Source of the DNA: Zhengitettix transpicula
Lineage: Eukaryota; Arthropoda; Insecta; Orthoptera; Tetrigidae
Direction of reading: 5' to 3'
Assembly: GCA_037074705.1 (NCBI GenBank)
Contig: CM073592.1
Location: 27,128,629 to 27,192,628 of the forward strand
Length of the DNA: 64,000 nt
The notes beneath the pieces were generated by a model. That model was not told the origin of the DNA and searched no databases. It was given only the letters and a program-made list of their open reading frames with translations. Position numbers and translations under genes: made by a program. This document shows, in pieces, positions 18,011-55,468 of this stretch (position 1 is its first letter; the number at the start of each line of letters is the position of its first letter).

Positions 18011-18601
18011 TCGGGCGCATAGATCGACAGCACGAAAGGTTAAAAACCTTTAACCCAACGAGTATTTCAGTATTCCTAATTTTTCTTACGGGTGGGTAAT
18101 GGACTTGGCGTGCAGAACGAACTCTATAAGCTGACCGTTTCCGCGGCCTAGTATTGACCGTTTTAACGCAGCTCGAATGTTGCCGCTTCGTCGGCTGCCT
18201 CGGCGTTTCGCACTTAAAATGACGGGCTTTACTTTCGTCTGGCCAGTTCCTGTCCTTTTCAGTGAAACGGACGCCATCCGTCGCGTATATCGCTGCCGTT
18301 TACCGGCGGCGTTCGCCTTAAGTTTCGAGGTCATTTATTGCGCTTTGTATGTTTCAGATGCTCGACACGTTTTTGGGATAGATGTGCAGCTCGACAGAAG
18401 GTGAGGCCAAAGGCGGGACGCTTTTTCCGATGCCCCGCCGGGTGCCTTCGCCGGAATAATTACGCGTGAAATATGTGAGCGTGTGCAAGTTCAACTCGTG
18501 TGTGTGCGCGCGCGCGTGTCGCGGAAGTCTCTAGACTTGCAAGAAAAAATAGCGTGTGAGTAGTGCGCGCGTGACGTTCGATATTAACCGCCGCTGTAAC
18601 T

Positions 18602-45383
<26,782 letters not shown>

Positions 45384-47559
45384 AACCGGCCCGGACGTTT
45401 GAACTCGTAAAAATTATTCGAACGACCGTGGAATATTATTGTGTTATATAATGTCGATAAGTAGCGTGATTTTTGTACATAGAAAGTTTAATATTTACTT
45501 TAATAGAACTATTTACGTTGTTTTTCATCGAGAAATATGATTGACAATTTGAAATGAGCGTGTATAGTGAAAGTTGTGTAAATGCACCGCACTTACTTCA
45601 GACATCGGTCAAATATTTTTATTGTGTATTATTTTTTCTTCACACTCATTTGTACAATGTAGTTTGTACAGTTAGAAAAGTTTGACTTGTTCTCCAAGTA
45701 TTATTCACCGATATTAGTGTTTAACTAGTTATATTGTATTTAAAAAAAGTCTTATCGACAAGTTTGATACGTTACCTTGTGACTAAAGATTGAATATCAC
45801 GGTGTACAGTGATTTGACCGTTGTATTATATTTGTACAGTGATCATTGTTTCCTCGCTTTGTAAAAATATTTTACTGATTCGGTTGTGTTATAAGGAAGG
45901 TGGCGATCAAGGGGACCGTGTAACCGGATATGGGAAAACTTGTGAATTTGTCAGTATTGTTAGCTAGGATTTGTGATAATTTTCCCAACATCCTCGATCT
46001 CTCCGGTTGACTCGTCAACTTATTACGAGCTGTCTTTTCCGATCGCTCTCCTTCGCTTGTTAACTCTATTTTCTATTGCGGAGGGAGTTTGGTCGTAGAT
46101 GCTATCTTTTAACTTGCGCTACGTGTGATCATTTTTTATCACTTTAAAAAAACGTTAAACTTTCGCTGTAGCACCAAAGAATTTGACTGTTAATAATGTT
46201 TAATATTTTTATTCCATCGAAACTATATGCAAATAGTAATTTGGAATTTCTCTATTGTATTCTTCGTAATTTTTTATGTAATTGCTTTTGTAACTGTTAC
46301 GTGTCGTTTATTCTTCGAATCTAACATTCTTCTGCCATCTTTCTCTTAGTAAATTTCTCGGATGGTGAGAAAAAGTTTTCTTTTCTTTTCTTGAACCTCC
46401 GGATTGACCAAAGAAGTTTTAATTATTTCTTAAATGTAATATTTGGTATCAGAATTTAGTCGGGCGGTTTATGTTTAACTTTATTTCTTGGTGATCGGAA
46501 AAGGATGATGAATCTCAGAAGCGCATTTTTTCGTGGCGGTCACAATATTCGTCCCGATTCTGAAGTTTCCATGCCACAATGGGAATATAGCAAGTGAGAC
46601 GAGTGTCGGTACCTTCCCTTTAAAGCTTTTATATAACCGGCCGTCCGGGCAAGTTTTCCCATACGTACACGCCTCTAAATTTTCCATGTTCCGGTACACT
46701 CGAATCTTTACGAGCCGTCATACGGTCAGTTTCATTTGTATAGAGTTTAATATTTAAAACTGTTCTATTAGTGGGGACAGTAATCCATTAAGACTGTGAT
46801 TAGTGATAATTGGACGGGAGGAAGATCGGGAATTTAAGTGTATATAGGAGAGACGGCCGAATCGCGTCCGGCGTACGTAGAAATGATAGGTGTGTGTGCA
46901 TGCGTATATGTATGTATGTGTGTGTGTGTATGTATGAATGTATGTTTGCGTGCGTGCGTTCGTGGGTAGCGAACCAGCGCCGGTGTGTCCGGACCTGACC
47001 CTTCCAAAGTTTTCTGGTTCAGATGGTACAAATTTTTCAGCATAAAATGGTTTTAGAGAAAGAAGGGGTTAGAGATAATCTCAAAAAGTACTCGCTTTTT
47101 TCGTTTAAAATTTATCGGCAATCAAGGTCGACTTTTGTCGAGATTAATCGGGCCGCCGGGTCGTTTAGAGTCCAAACAAAATAGCTTCGTCGTGCTGTCT
47201 ATGTTAATATTTATATGGGTAAAAGTGATATTAGGTATACACGAAAAAAGTATTTGGCTGTAAGCTATATTTATCTAAGTTTTCTCTACTCTGTACATTT
47301 CTTATGATAGTTATTTTTATGAGATGAAATAATACTTAACGAGATTTATTTAAATGTACATTACATGTGCATCACTAAGGTAGGGGATTTTTAGAGTAGA
47401 AGGAAATCCTGCCCTTAGGAACTGTTTGTGAACCTGTTCTTCTGTAGTTTTGTCAGGCTGTACATACTAAATGCTGTTAATACATACACATTGTAAGTTA
47501 ATATTTGCTTGCGTTATTTATTTACTGCCTCCTGTCTCATCCACTTCCACACCAATAAA
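45384..47559 (+). other. KAT6 probable 3'UTR
   Basis: AT-rich, without coding signs. It contains a TG/TATG microsatellite at 46890-46960. The first clear AATAAA I found is at 47554-47559, which would give a 3'UTR of about 2.2 kb. An earlier variant signal is possible. Confidence 0.4.
46890..46960. repeat. TG/TATG/TGCG microsatellite
   Basis: Alternating TGTGTGTG, TGTATGTA and TGCGTGCG units, imperfect, about 70 bp. Confidence 0.75.
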
Positions 47560-49320
47560 GTCCTCAAGTGACAGTAATGTTATAATTGGGAAAAAGAAGC
47601 GGACAAAAATAAGTCATGACGTACATACCATAAGTGTGATATTTATTTTATTACTTAATTTTTCTGTTATTTGGCCAATTTATGTACACAATTGGTGTAC
47701 TTTTAATACAGACGTTTCAGATTTAATAATTTCGGCAGTATGTTATTCAGTTACAAAATGTGGTCTATTACTTTACCGGTAGTGTACGAGGTCGAGCACT
47801 GCAAGGGTTGTTGCTCGCCTTAGCATTCCTGAAGTGTATGTAATAGACTAATTACAATTGACGTGGCCGGGGTATCAAATCCTAGAGGAATTATTTTGCC
47901 CACCACCACCACCGCCGATCTTCTCGACTCTGCGTTGGTGACTAGTGCATTCCGCGATCTGGGGCGTGCATTTGTTTCGATTAATAATTCATGTAGTCTG
48001 TGGTTGTGACGAAAGCCTCGCCCCCATGGCCCCGTTGTCGTTAGTGAAGCAAGGTTTCAGAGTCATGACCAGATGTAACGACTTGCCTGTCAAATGTGGG
48101 TTAAGCTCGTCATCTCATTCATTTTCGAGGAGAAGCACGCAGTCAGTTCGCAAACGTTACGAGAAATTGGATCCGATTCCGGCCTCCTCGATCCGCAACT
48201 TTTTCACAAATGGGAGATTTCCGTTTCTGTTAGAATCAGAAGCTAGAATGAAGGGCAAAATGGACGGACAAGCTGCTGAATATGAGATTCGTTCGGCTCC
48301 CTGCCTTGTTTCTGTTAAATTTGGAGTTGTTGGGCAGGGTGGATGCTGTAGCGAAGGACAGTAAGGTCGTTATAGTTGAGAGTTCAGGAAGTAAAAATGG
48401 AATGAATAGTAAATAAATTTTATTACATGAACAAAAAAGTAATTCGATTGCTATACCGGTGTGAATAAATTTTTATTGGTGGGGGTTTTATTTATAATAA
48501 ATTACTATTAACGTCCTTTTCTTTGTATTAATATAATTTACTTTTAACATCGAACAAAAATACAGCATAATTACAAATTTCTTCAAAATATGGTGAGATG
48601 GAAAAGCCTAGAATAGTCGAGCAGCAGTTACGAGGTGAAGAACGTCCAGTTCTTTGCATGGAATAGTTTTGGTTATCGCTTGTGTGTCCCGACTGTGGTA
48701 ACTGGAAAAAACCGGCGCAAGAGCTCTGTTCTACCCGCACCTATTTTCGCAACTCTGGACACAATATTTTTCCTCCTGATAGCGCGAGGTAACTGTGTTA
48801 CGTGCTCAAAGCGAACGATATTCGAAAACTACTCACGGAAAGTTCTCACCTGCGATTCCAATCGAAATCTCTGTATGATTGTCACTTCATTACGTCTCAG
48901 CGTTCCGCACTCCACATCAAGGACACTTCCACTAATCATAATGTGAAATTAAAAGCTACAATTGTTTGAAATATGCGTCAATACTTTGTATCCTATCGGC
49001 AGTTATGTGAAAGGACTTCGAGGAAAACAAATAGCGAATCGTGCAATCATGAGAAAGTAGTCGCGGTAAAGGTTACTGCTGAAAAGACTAATAAATAAGC
49101 TGTTTTAAGTGGGAAATATCGATATATGCCACAGCCGACCGCATTTACCATGATGTTATGAAATATTTTTTCTCGGGCAATTCCTTCGCGGAAAAGAAAC
49201 GTTTCCCAACACAATTCACAAAACTTCGGAAAAAGCTTCCCAGTTTCGGAATCAACATTCGTATTCCCGTAGAAAGAGCAAAATTAAAATTTCTGTTGTG
49301 TTTAATAGTTTTAAAGAACG
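47560..49320. other. Intergenic DNA without recognised gene
   Basis: A 139-codon + ORF (47945-48364) lies in a more GC-rich patch but matches no family I know and has no clear splice context. Otherwise nothing recognisable. Confidence 0.4.
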
Positions 49321-49824
49321 TAATACTTTATTTGACGCAGATCTATTAGTTATTACACACTCGATTACACTGCTATTGTTTATTGAACTCTGTCGTCATA
49401 ACAACTGTTATTTGACATCTTAGAAATATATATATCTTCTTTGTGAATAGTATTTAAATACTTAAATTAAACTTCACTTTAACACTTTCCCTTATTTGCA
49501 TTTTAAATACTTCACTTAAACTTTACTTTAATACTTTCCCTTATTTAAACTTTAAATTAAAAAAAACATCTTTCAAATTTTAACACAAAAGTCCCATCTT
49601 GGAACATAAAATTCTTAGTCTTGATTTTGCTAGAGCCTTTGTCATAATATCCGCCACTTGATCTTCAGTAGATATATACTGAACGCTCAACTCTCCTTCC
49701 ATCACTTTTTCTCGAACAAAAAAGTACTTAATCTTGATATGCTTAGTGCGATGATGAAATTCTGGATTTTGTGACAGTCTCACCGTTGCCTGGTTATCTA
49801 TTTGAATAACTGGTAATTGTTTCA

Positions 49825-50373
49825 TTTTTTTTTTTTTTTTAGGGCAACAGGCTACATGAGGGTGATCCACATTGGGCAACTCCCCTTTAATAGCATAGGT
49901 AGGGATTAGAAAGGGGGGATTCGGAAGGGTAGAGAAGGTAGCCAAGGGTTAACTAGGGCCCCCGGGCTATGGTTTAAGGATCCTACCCGGCATTCGCCTA
50001 AAGAAATGCAGGGAAAACCCTAGAAAAACCTGCATCGGGTAGGTCGGGCATTGGGTACTTGTCCCACGCCCTTCCGATGGCGGGAGAGGAGTTCGCTGTG
50101 GGGACGCAGCATTCCCTTCTCCGTGCCTCGACCAGTTTAGGAGGCAGCTGGCCGACTATTCCAATGGGAATAGCGAACAACTCTTACCGTATGCCCAAGG
50201 TCTGCGACCCCGGAACATACACCTCTCAAAACAGGCCGAGGTGCCTCGGCTTGTGGGAACCTTAGTTCAAAAACGGAGAGGAAGAGACATTCCGAAAGGT
50301 AGCCCCTTCGTATCTCTCCTAAAAGGTTCTGCCTGCGAGAGAAAAATCCCTCGCAGGATACCTGCGAGCTATG
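49825..50373 (-). mobile_element. Short poly(A) retroposon, copy 3 (subfamily A)
   Basis: Minus strand, poly(A) as a T-run at 49825-49840. The target duplication GTAATTGTTTCA is at 49813-49824 and 50373-50384. The 5' block is like copy 1. The ORF 49998-50180 is open and related to those of copies 2 and 4. It is inserted in the copia remnant. Confidence 0.88.
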
Positions 50374-50384
50374 TAATTGTTTCA

Positions 50385-50946
50385 GTTTTTTTTTTTTTTT
50401 TTTTTCGGGCAACAGGCTACATGAGGGTAATCCACTATGGGCAACTCCCCTTTAATAGCATAGGAAGGGACTTGAAAGGGGGGGATGCGGAAGGGTAGTG
50501 GAAGGTAGCCAAGGGTTAACTAGGGCCCCCGGGCTATGGTTTAAGGATCCTACCCGGCATTCGCCTAAAGAAATGCAGGGAAAACCCTAGAAAAACCTGC
50601 ATCGGGTAGGTCGGGCATTGGGTACTTGTCCCACGCCCTACCGATAGCGGGAGAGGAGTTTGCTGTGGGGACGCAGCTTACCCCTCGCCATGCCTTGGCC
50701 TGTTTAGGAGGCAGCTGGCCGACTATTCCAATAGGAATAGCGGACAACTCTTGCCGTATGCCCAAGGTCTGCGACCCCGGAACATACACCTCTCAAAACA
50801 CACCGAGGTGCCTCGGCATGTGGTAACCTTAGTTCAAAAAAACCAGAGAGATGTGAGAGCATCCCCAAAGGTAGCCCCAGCCAGAGCTCTCTGGGAAGGT
50901 TCACCTGCGAGAAATCCTCTCGCAGGCTTCCCTTCCTCTATATCAA
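50385..50946 (-). mobile_element. Short poly(A) retroposon, copy 4 (subfamily B)
   Basis: Minus strand, poly(A) as a T-run at about 50386-50405. The 13-bp target duplication GTAATTGTTTCAG is at 50373-50385 and 50947-50959. It is directly adjacent to copy 3 and shares its target sequence. The ORF 50565-50789 of 74 aa (MYVPGSQTLGIRQELSAIPI... start) is intact and close to that of copy 2. Confidence 0.88.
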
Positions 50947-51284
50947 GTAATTGTTTCAGAATCCCAATATCTTGAAATAGTCTTTACTTACCAGTTACGT
51001 TAATAAGAACAATAAGATTTAAATGTCGACAGTTTGAATAGTATTTAAAATTTAAATACTTAAATTAAACTTCACTTTAACAATTTTAATGTGACTCTCA
51101 AGTTGAACGGTGTTCTTTTTTATCTGTGTTTCCTTGATAGCAAAAGGACACGAGGGCCAGAAGTTTATTCACTTTGATTGAGACTTGAATCGCAGCGAAC
51201 ACCTGACAAATCATATGTTAAATAATTATTCGAAATGGCATTACCAATAAAGAGGGTAATTCAAGAAGATGATAAAATTTCAAT

Positions 51285-51288
<4 letters not shown>

Positions 51289-51324
<36 letters not shown>
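51289..51324. repeat. (TA)n microsatellite
   Basis: About 18 uninterrupted TA units. It lies just upstream of the Penelope-like remnant. Confidence 0.9.
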
Positions 51325-51330
<6 letters not shown>

Positions 51331-51439
51331 AATATATTATTCATTTTAATTCTCTAAAATACATTTAACTTTCATATTTATTAGACATCCTACTGTCAAT
51401 CGTCCCCAAACACCTCAAGCCTAATGTTGTCTCGTACTC

Positions 51440-52010
51440 GCTTATTACAAATTTCTACATCACAAATTTGTCCAAATATCCAGATCCACTAATACCCTTT
51501 CATACTTGATTAAAAACCACAAGGACCCACTTGACACCTACAGCAAACATTGTGTTCCTGTTACATAGGGCGAACAAAACGTTGCATTAATACACGTATC
51601 AAGGAAAATGTGTCTAAAATCAAACTTCCCATTGATAAACAATCTGTAGTATCCAAACATATAAACAGCTCTAAACATACATTTGATTCGCAAAATGCTA
51701 AGATTTTAGACACTGACACCAGGTACAATTCCAGAGATGCTTCTCATTAAATCCAACATCACAGCTATTCATGTATTAATGTAGAAACAGACACTATGAA
51801 ACTCAATAATTGCTATGATCCCTTATTATTACGCTAAACCTTCTATTTTCCCATTGTCGTTGCTCCCAACCCTTCGGCTCTCCCATTGTCGTTACGTTTT
51901 CGTCGCTTTTGAGTGTTGTCAACCGGCCAGTGCAGTTGTGTTTCTCTAGGCTCATCTTAGAACCTGACGAAAGGGACAAGGATCCCATGAACGTTGTGTG
52001 GTATTTATAT
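51440..52010 (+). mobile_element. Penelope-like element remnant (GIY-YIG region and 3' tail)
   Basis: A + strand ORF (51550-51750) reads CSCYIGRTKRCINTRIKE, then VVSKHINSSKHTFD and KILDTDTRY, and after one stop a KLNNCYDPLL end. This order matches the C-terminal GIY-YIG endonuclease of Penelope-like retroelements (YIGRTxR...TRIKEH, SxVxxH, H, KIL, LNxCYxPLL). A frameshift upstream (about 51520-51545) and an internal stop show decay. The tail at 51900-52010 (CTTTTGAGT, TTGTGT, ACCTGACGAAA, GTTGTGTGGTATTT) is the block that recurs at 3462, 14020 and 33287. The reverse transcriptase part is absent. Confidence 0.75.
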
Positions 52011-55000
52011 TACCCTTTTTGTCTGTTTTGGTTATCTTTCTTATTCTTTATTGTTTTCCATTAGAAGCTGCATAGACACAAGTTCCTTTACTGTTTCCAG
52101 TGCTTTCTTTCTCTCTCTTCTCACACAGTCGGGTTCATCAAATTGTTTATTCCAAAGTCAAATGCTCTTCGTCGCTGCAACGACTTTTAATAAACTAGGG
52201 AATACAAAAATATACAACACTGCAGCCATTTTATTTGATACTGCTAGAATTACAAAACTCAGAACTTCCTCTTTTACATAAAAAACTTACAGTATTTTAA
52301 TACAACAAATAGTCAGAAAAAAAATGGTGTCATTGAATTTAAATCGCCCTACAGAGTAAACATTTCATAAGCGCACAATTATCCAGAATAATAATGGGAA
52401 TGATCTGCTCTCGTCGTGCTACTTTGCTTGCAAGAGGAGGGCGGATGTGATGGAAGTATTCACACTTGGGATGTGATGTAGGTAATTCGTGTTAAAGTAT
52501 GCGTCAGCAGTTATGCCATCCTCAACTATGCTGGGCCAAGGGCGAGCTGGCGGAAAGTGGAAAATCACAAGGAAACGTTAAACAACTACCGGGTACTGTA
52601 ATTGTTACATCCTCCTCGAATGCAATGGAAAAATATAAAATAGCTGGAACCCTTCCTCAGTAACACAACACTCGACAAGCGATGAACACTCACAAGTGCG
52701 ATAGTACAAAGTACTGTTCATCCTGAGATCTTTCGTGCCAGTCCTGATCCCTGACCTGGACTGATTTCATTTTCACTGTCGTAAATGATCGTGCGGCAAA
52801 GTTGATGAACTTTACCAAAATATTCCCTTGGCGGTTTTCGATGGAATTTTTGGAATTGTAGTTCAACGCACAGTTCAAGAATTGTAAAGGTGTCCGTCCA
52901 TCCTCTTGAATCACATCGCGAGTTGAGCCGATCGAAAGAGCCTCGCTTGTAATCGAATGATGAAACTGAAGTTATACGAGTGTAAAGGAACTGTTAGGAT
53001 TGGAGAACGGTAACTTTAGAGATATTGAACTGCAAAACGTCGCAACCGTCTACAATCGTTCGATTGACTGATAAATGTGCCTCCGACTACGAGTAATTTC
53101 TGCATTTAACATGTCCGAATTCGTGAGAAAAAGAGGGAGGGGGGCGCAAGAAGAGTTATCATGTGCTCGATGTTCGGTGTTTACCGTGTGGCGGACCAAA
53201 GAAAGCAGTCCGTTTGTGTTTACTGTTGAAGTGTAGGAGATTTTCCACGGCGTGTTGACGTTTTGAGGCGCGTAAGAGGATGGAGGGAGTTGGCCGGAAG
53301 AAGAGTGTTTTCACTTTTGCGGAGAGCGGAGGGAATGTAGGTTGCATACGATATAGGTTACTACGCAGGCCCTGATGCTAATGTGATGCAGGCTGCACTA
53401 ACTGACGTAACCCACTAGCATTCGAAATTTCACGCTATCCGTGTCAATACAAGCGTTACCAGAACCGCGATTCCGCTCAAGGACGAAACGTGCAACAACT
53501 GAGGATGCTCACAAGGTAGGGACTGGATTTCAACCTTTAGTTACTTCCATTGAAAGAAGTCTCCGTCGGCCGGGAAAGCATCTGGACGGAGACAAAATAG
53601 TTACTCGTGTCAACGTAAGATGCGCAGTCGTCCACTGCCCTGTAATTGTAGTGGCCGGGGTCAGTTTAACACGAACGTTTGTTACGGCAACTTGGTAGCG
53701 TATAAACTATTGTGAAAAAAAATATGATGCAAGATAACGTGTTGTGTTCAGTTGAGGATATGTTGGCGATGATAGGAAAAGAGCTTGTTTCTGTACGAAT
53801 ATCCCGTTCGTGGAATTTTAATTAAAGTTTTTGAGACTTTTAGCCTCACGAGAGCTAATACCTGACGACAATACTCCCCTCCATCGTCTACTGCGCAACT
53901 GACACGGCAAGTTACTTCTCGGGACTTCAGTTTAAACTTGAGTTAAAGTTTCATTCACAAACTTAAAAGATCTGCTTCCTACTTACTCGTTTCTCCTTTA
54001 ACTTTGGTCTCTTGTGTTTCAAGGACCGCAGACAATCGCATAAACTTTTCTGATATAATGAAACATTGTATTTGTTACCAGGCTTCTTCTGATGGTGATT
54101 GTTTCCAGTAGCCGCAGATGCAATCAACTGTTAGATGAATTGTCGTCCGTCTACTTTACTACAAAGATTCTTTATATAAATAAATAGAGAACTGTAGTAT
54201 TTTTGTAGATGGAATTAGAACCATTAAGGAAATTTGCTTTAATTATTTATTTCCATATCGTTATTTCGTGCCACAACCTCGTCAATGTCTTCACCTCTGT
54301 ACGTTACCGCCTCTGAACACACGCAGAAAGGATCACAACAGCCATTCATTTTCCTTCTTCCATTAAATCTCTGAAGAGTCAGTTCTCTAATTTCGAAATA
54401 TTTATGTCATCCGTTGCATCCCCGCTCCCTCACCATGATCCGTAATATTTTTCTTTCAGATGTTTGACGCTTGTAACCCTCCTCCTTCCGTCCGGGCCCG
54501 AGCGGTGAGGAATGAACTGGACCGATTACAAACCCTCTGTATTTTTACCAACACCAAACATGAAATGATTCACAAATATAAAGGGGGCCAATCCTCAAAT
54601 GAGACGGTGGTCACAGAAAATATTTATTTCAATATTACAGAAAAATTTAATTCAAAATCCGCTGAACTTAACATCTGGTAATCGTTATTCATATCAAGAC
54701 ATTCATAGTCTGATAGAACCTTGGTTTTTTATTAGTAGTTTGTCTCTATTAATATTTTTTTTTTGGATAGACATTGATTTTGAAATCTATTTACTATCAA
54801 CTTTAATTACTTACTTAGGGTATATATAATTAAGTATTTTATGTCACTTCAAATAAAAAAATTCTAATTATTTTTAACAGACAACAATTGTTGATTTTCG
54901 GCCCAAAATGAGGTCGAAAGTTTCAACGTTTTAATGGTAAAGTTTTTGAGTTAAACAGCCTACAAACTCTTGACTGTTTTTGTAGTTTCCTTGACTATTA

Positions 55001-55200
55001 ATATAAGAAATTACTGACTGTCTTTAATAGAATCTTAATAAGAATTTAAATTTGTTTCACCCCGCACGTGGCCATAGCATTGGCAATAATGAAACTCATA
55101 CGCTACGGCCTCTTATTCTTTAAAATTATTCAATCACTGTGCTAATAATCTGAAGGTGTTCTTTGCCAGTTGTTGCCGTATTCTATGTCTTCCCTACTTC
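52011..55200. other. Intergenic DNA without recognised gene
   Basis: Mixed composition. Short ORFs such as 53441-53698 and 54460-54681 follow plausible acceptors but have no family motifs. I see no RNA gene or repeat family. Confidence 0.4.
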
Positions 55201-55311
55201 GTTCCTTACACCACATCCATAATTTTTGTGATGGAAGAGTCCTCCGGTGCTTGCGTAACCGTTTGTTTATAGCCCCTCTCCTTTTCCCCTTTTCCGCAGA
55301 CTGCTTGGCGA

Positions 55312-55468
55312 CCAATGGCGTCTAACGAGGCCATACCTTCTCCCTCTCTGCTTTCCTGCTCTCGGCACGAGGAGACGAGCCTTCCGTATAAAATATTGGC
55401 GGCGGCCGCGTCCATCACCAGTATTTATTGGCGTCCCTCAGAACGACGACTCGGGATCTGCGAAGGAC
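55312..55468 (+). promoter_or_regulatory. Candidate promoter with CCAAT and TATA boxes and a first-exon donor
   Basis: CCAAT at 55312-55316, TATAAAA at 55387-55393, a GC-rich GGCGGCGGCCGCG run, then a donor-like GAC/GTGAGT at 55468/55469. It could be a noncoding first exon for the serine protease, whose start codon follows an acceptor-like TTGTGGTTGCAG ending about 60345. The link over 4.9 kb is inference. Confidence 0.25.

Larger units (their letters stand above)
16400..18601 (+). promoter_or_regulatory. CpG-rich promoter and 5'UTR region of KAT6
   Basis: GC and CpG content rise sharply from about 16400 to the KAT6 start. It contains AGATGGCCGCC at about 16513 and a perfect inverted pair of 13-bp YY1-type sites (17132-17144, 17548-17560). 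It also has a duplicated block with CAGCTG E-boxes (17672-18010). Candidate noncoding splice sites are a donor AAG/GTAAGT at 17277/17278 and an acceptor GTTTCAG ending 18357. A short upstream ORF starts with the ATG at 18358. The KAT6 ATG at 18602 has context AACTATGA. Long overlapping ORFs here are GC-driven and not supported as protein genes. Confidence 0.55.
49447..51083 (-). mobile_element. Copia-type LTR retrotransposon remnant, split by two retroposons
   Basis: On the minus strand 49813-49580 encodes the C-terminal end of a Ty1/copia polyprotein: the RNase H motif IQIDNQATVRLSQNP, then RTKHIKIKYFFVRE and ISTEDQVADIMTKAL, with stop TAA at 49580. The frame resumes beyond the insertions at about 50948-50990. 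Past the stop, 49447-49568 holds direct repeats of an AAGTGTTAAAGTGAAGTTTAA unit. A related copy at 51037-51083 on the other side may be the opposite LTR. Most of gag-pol is deleted, so the element is dead. Confidence 0.75.

Noticed and set aside
47945..48364. 139-codon + ORF in a GC-richer patch
   Set aside because: No recognised domain, no conserved pattern and no convincing exon borders. A translated-database search would settle it.
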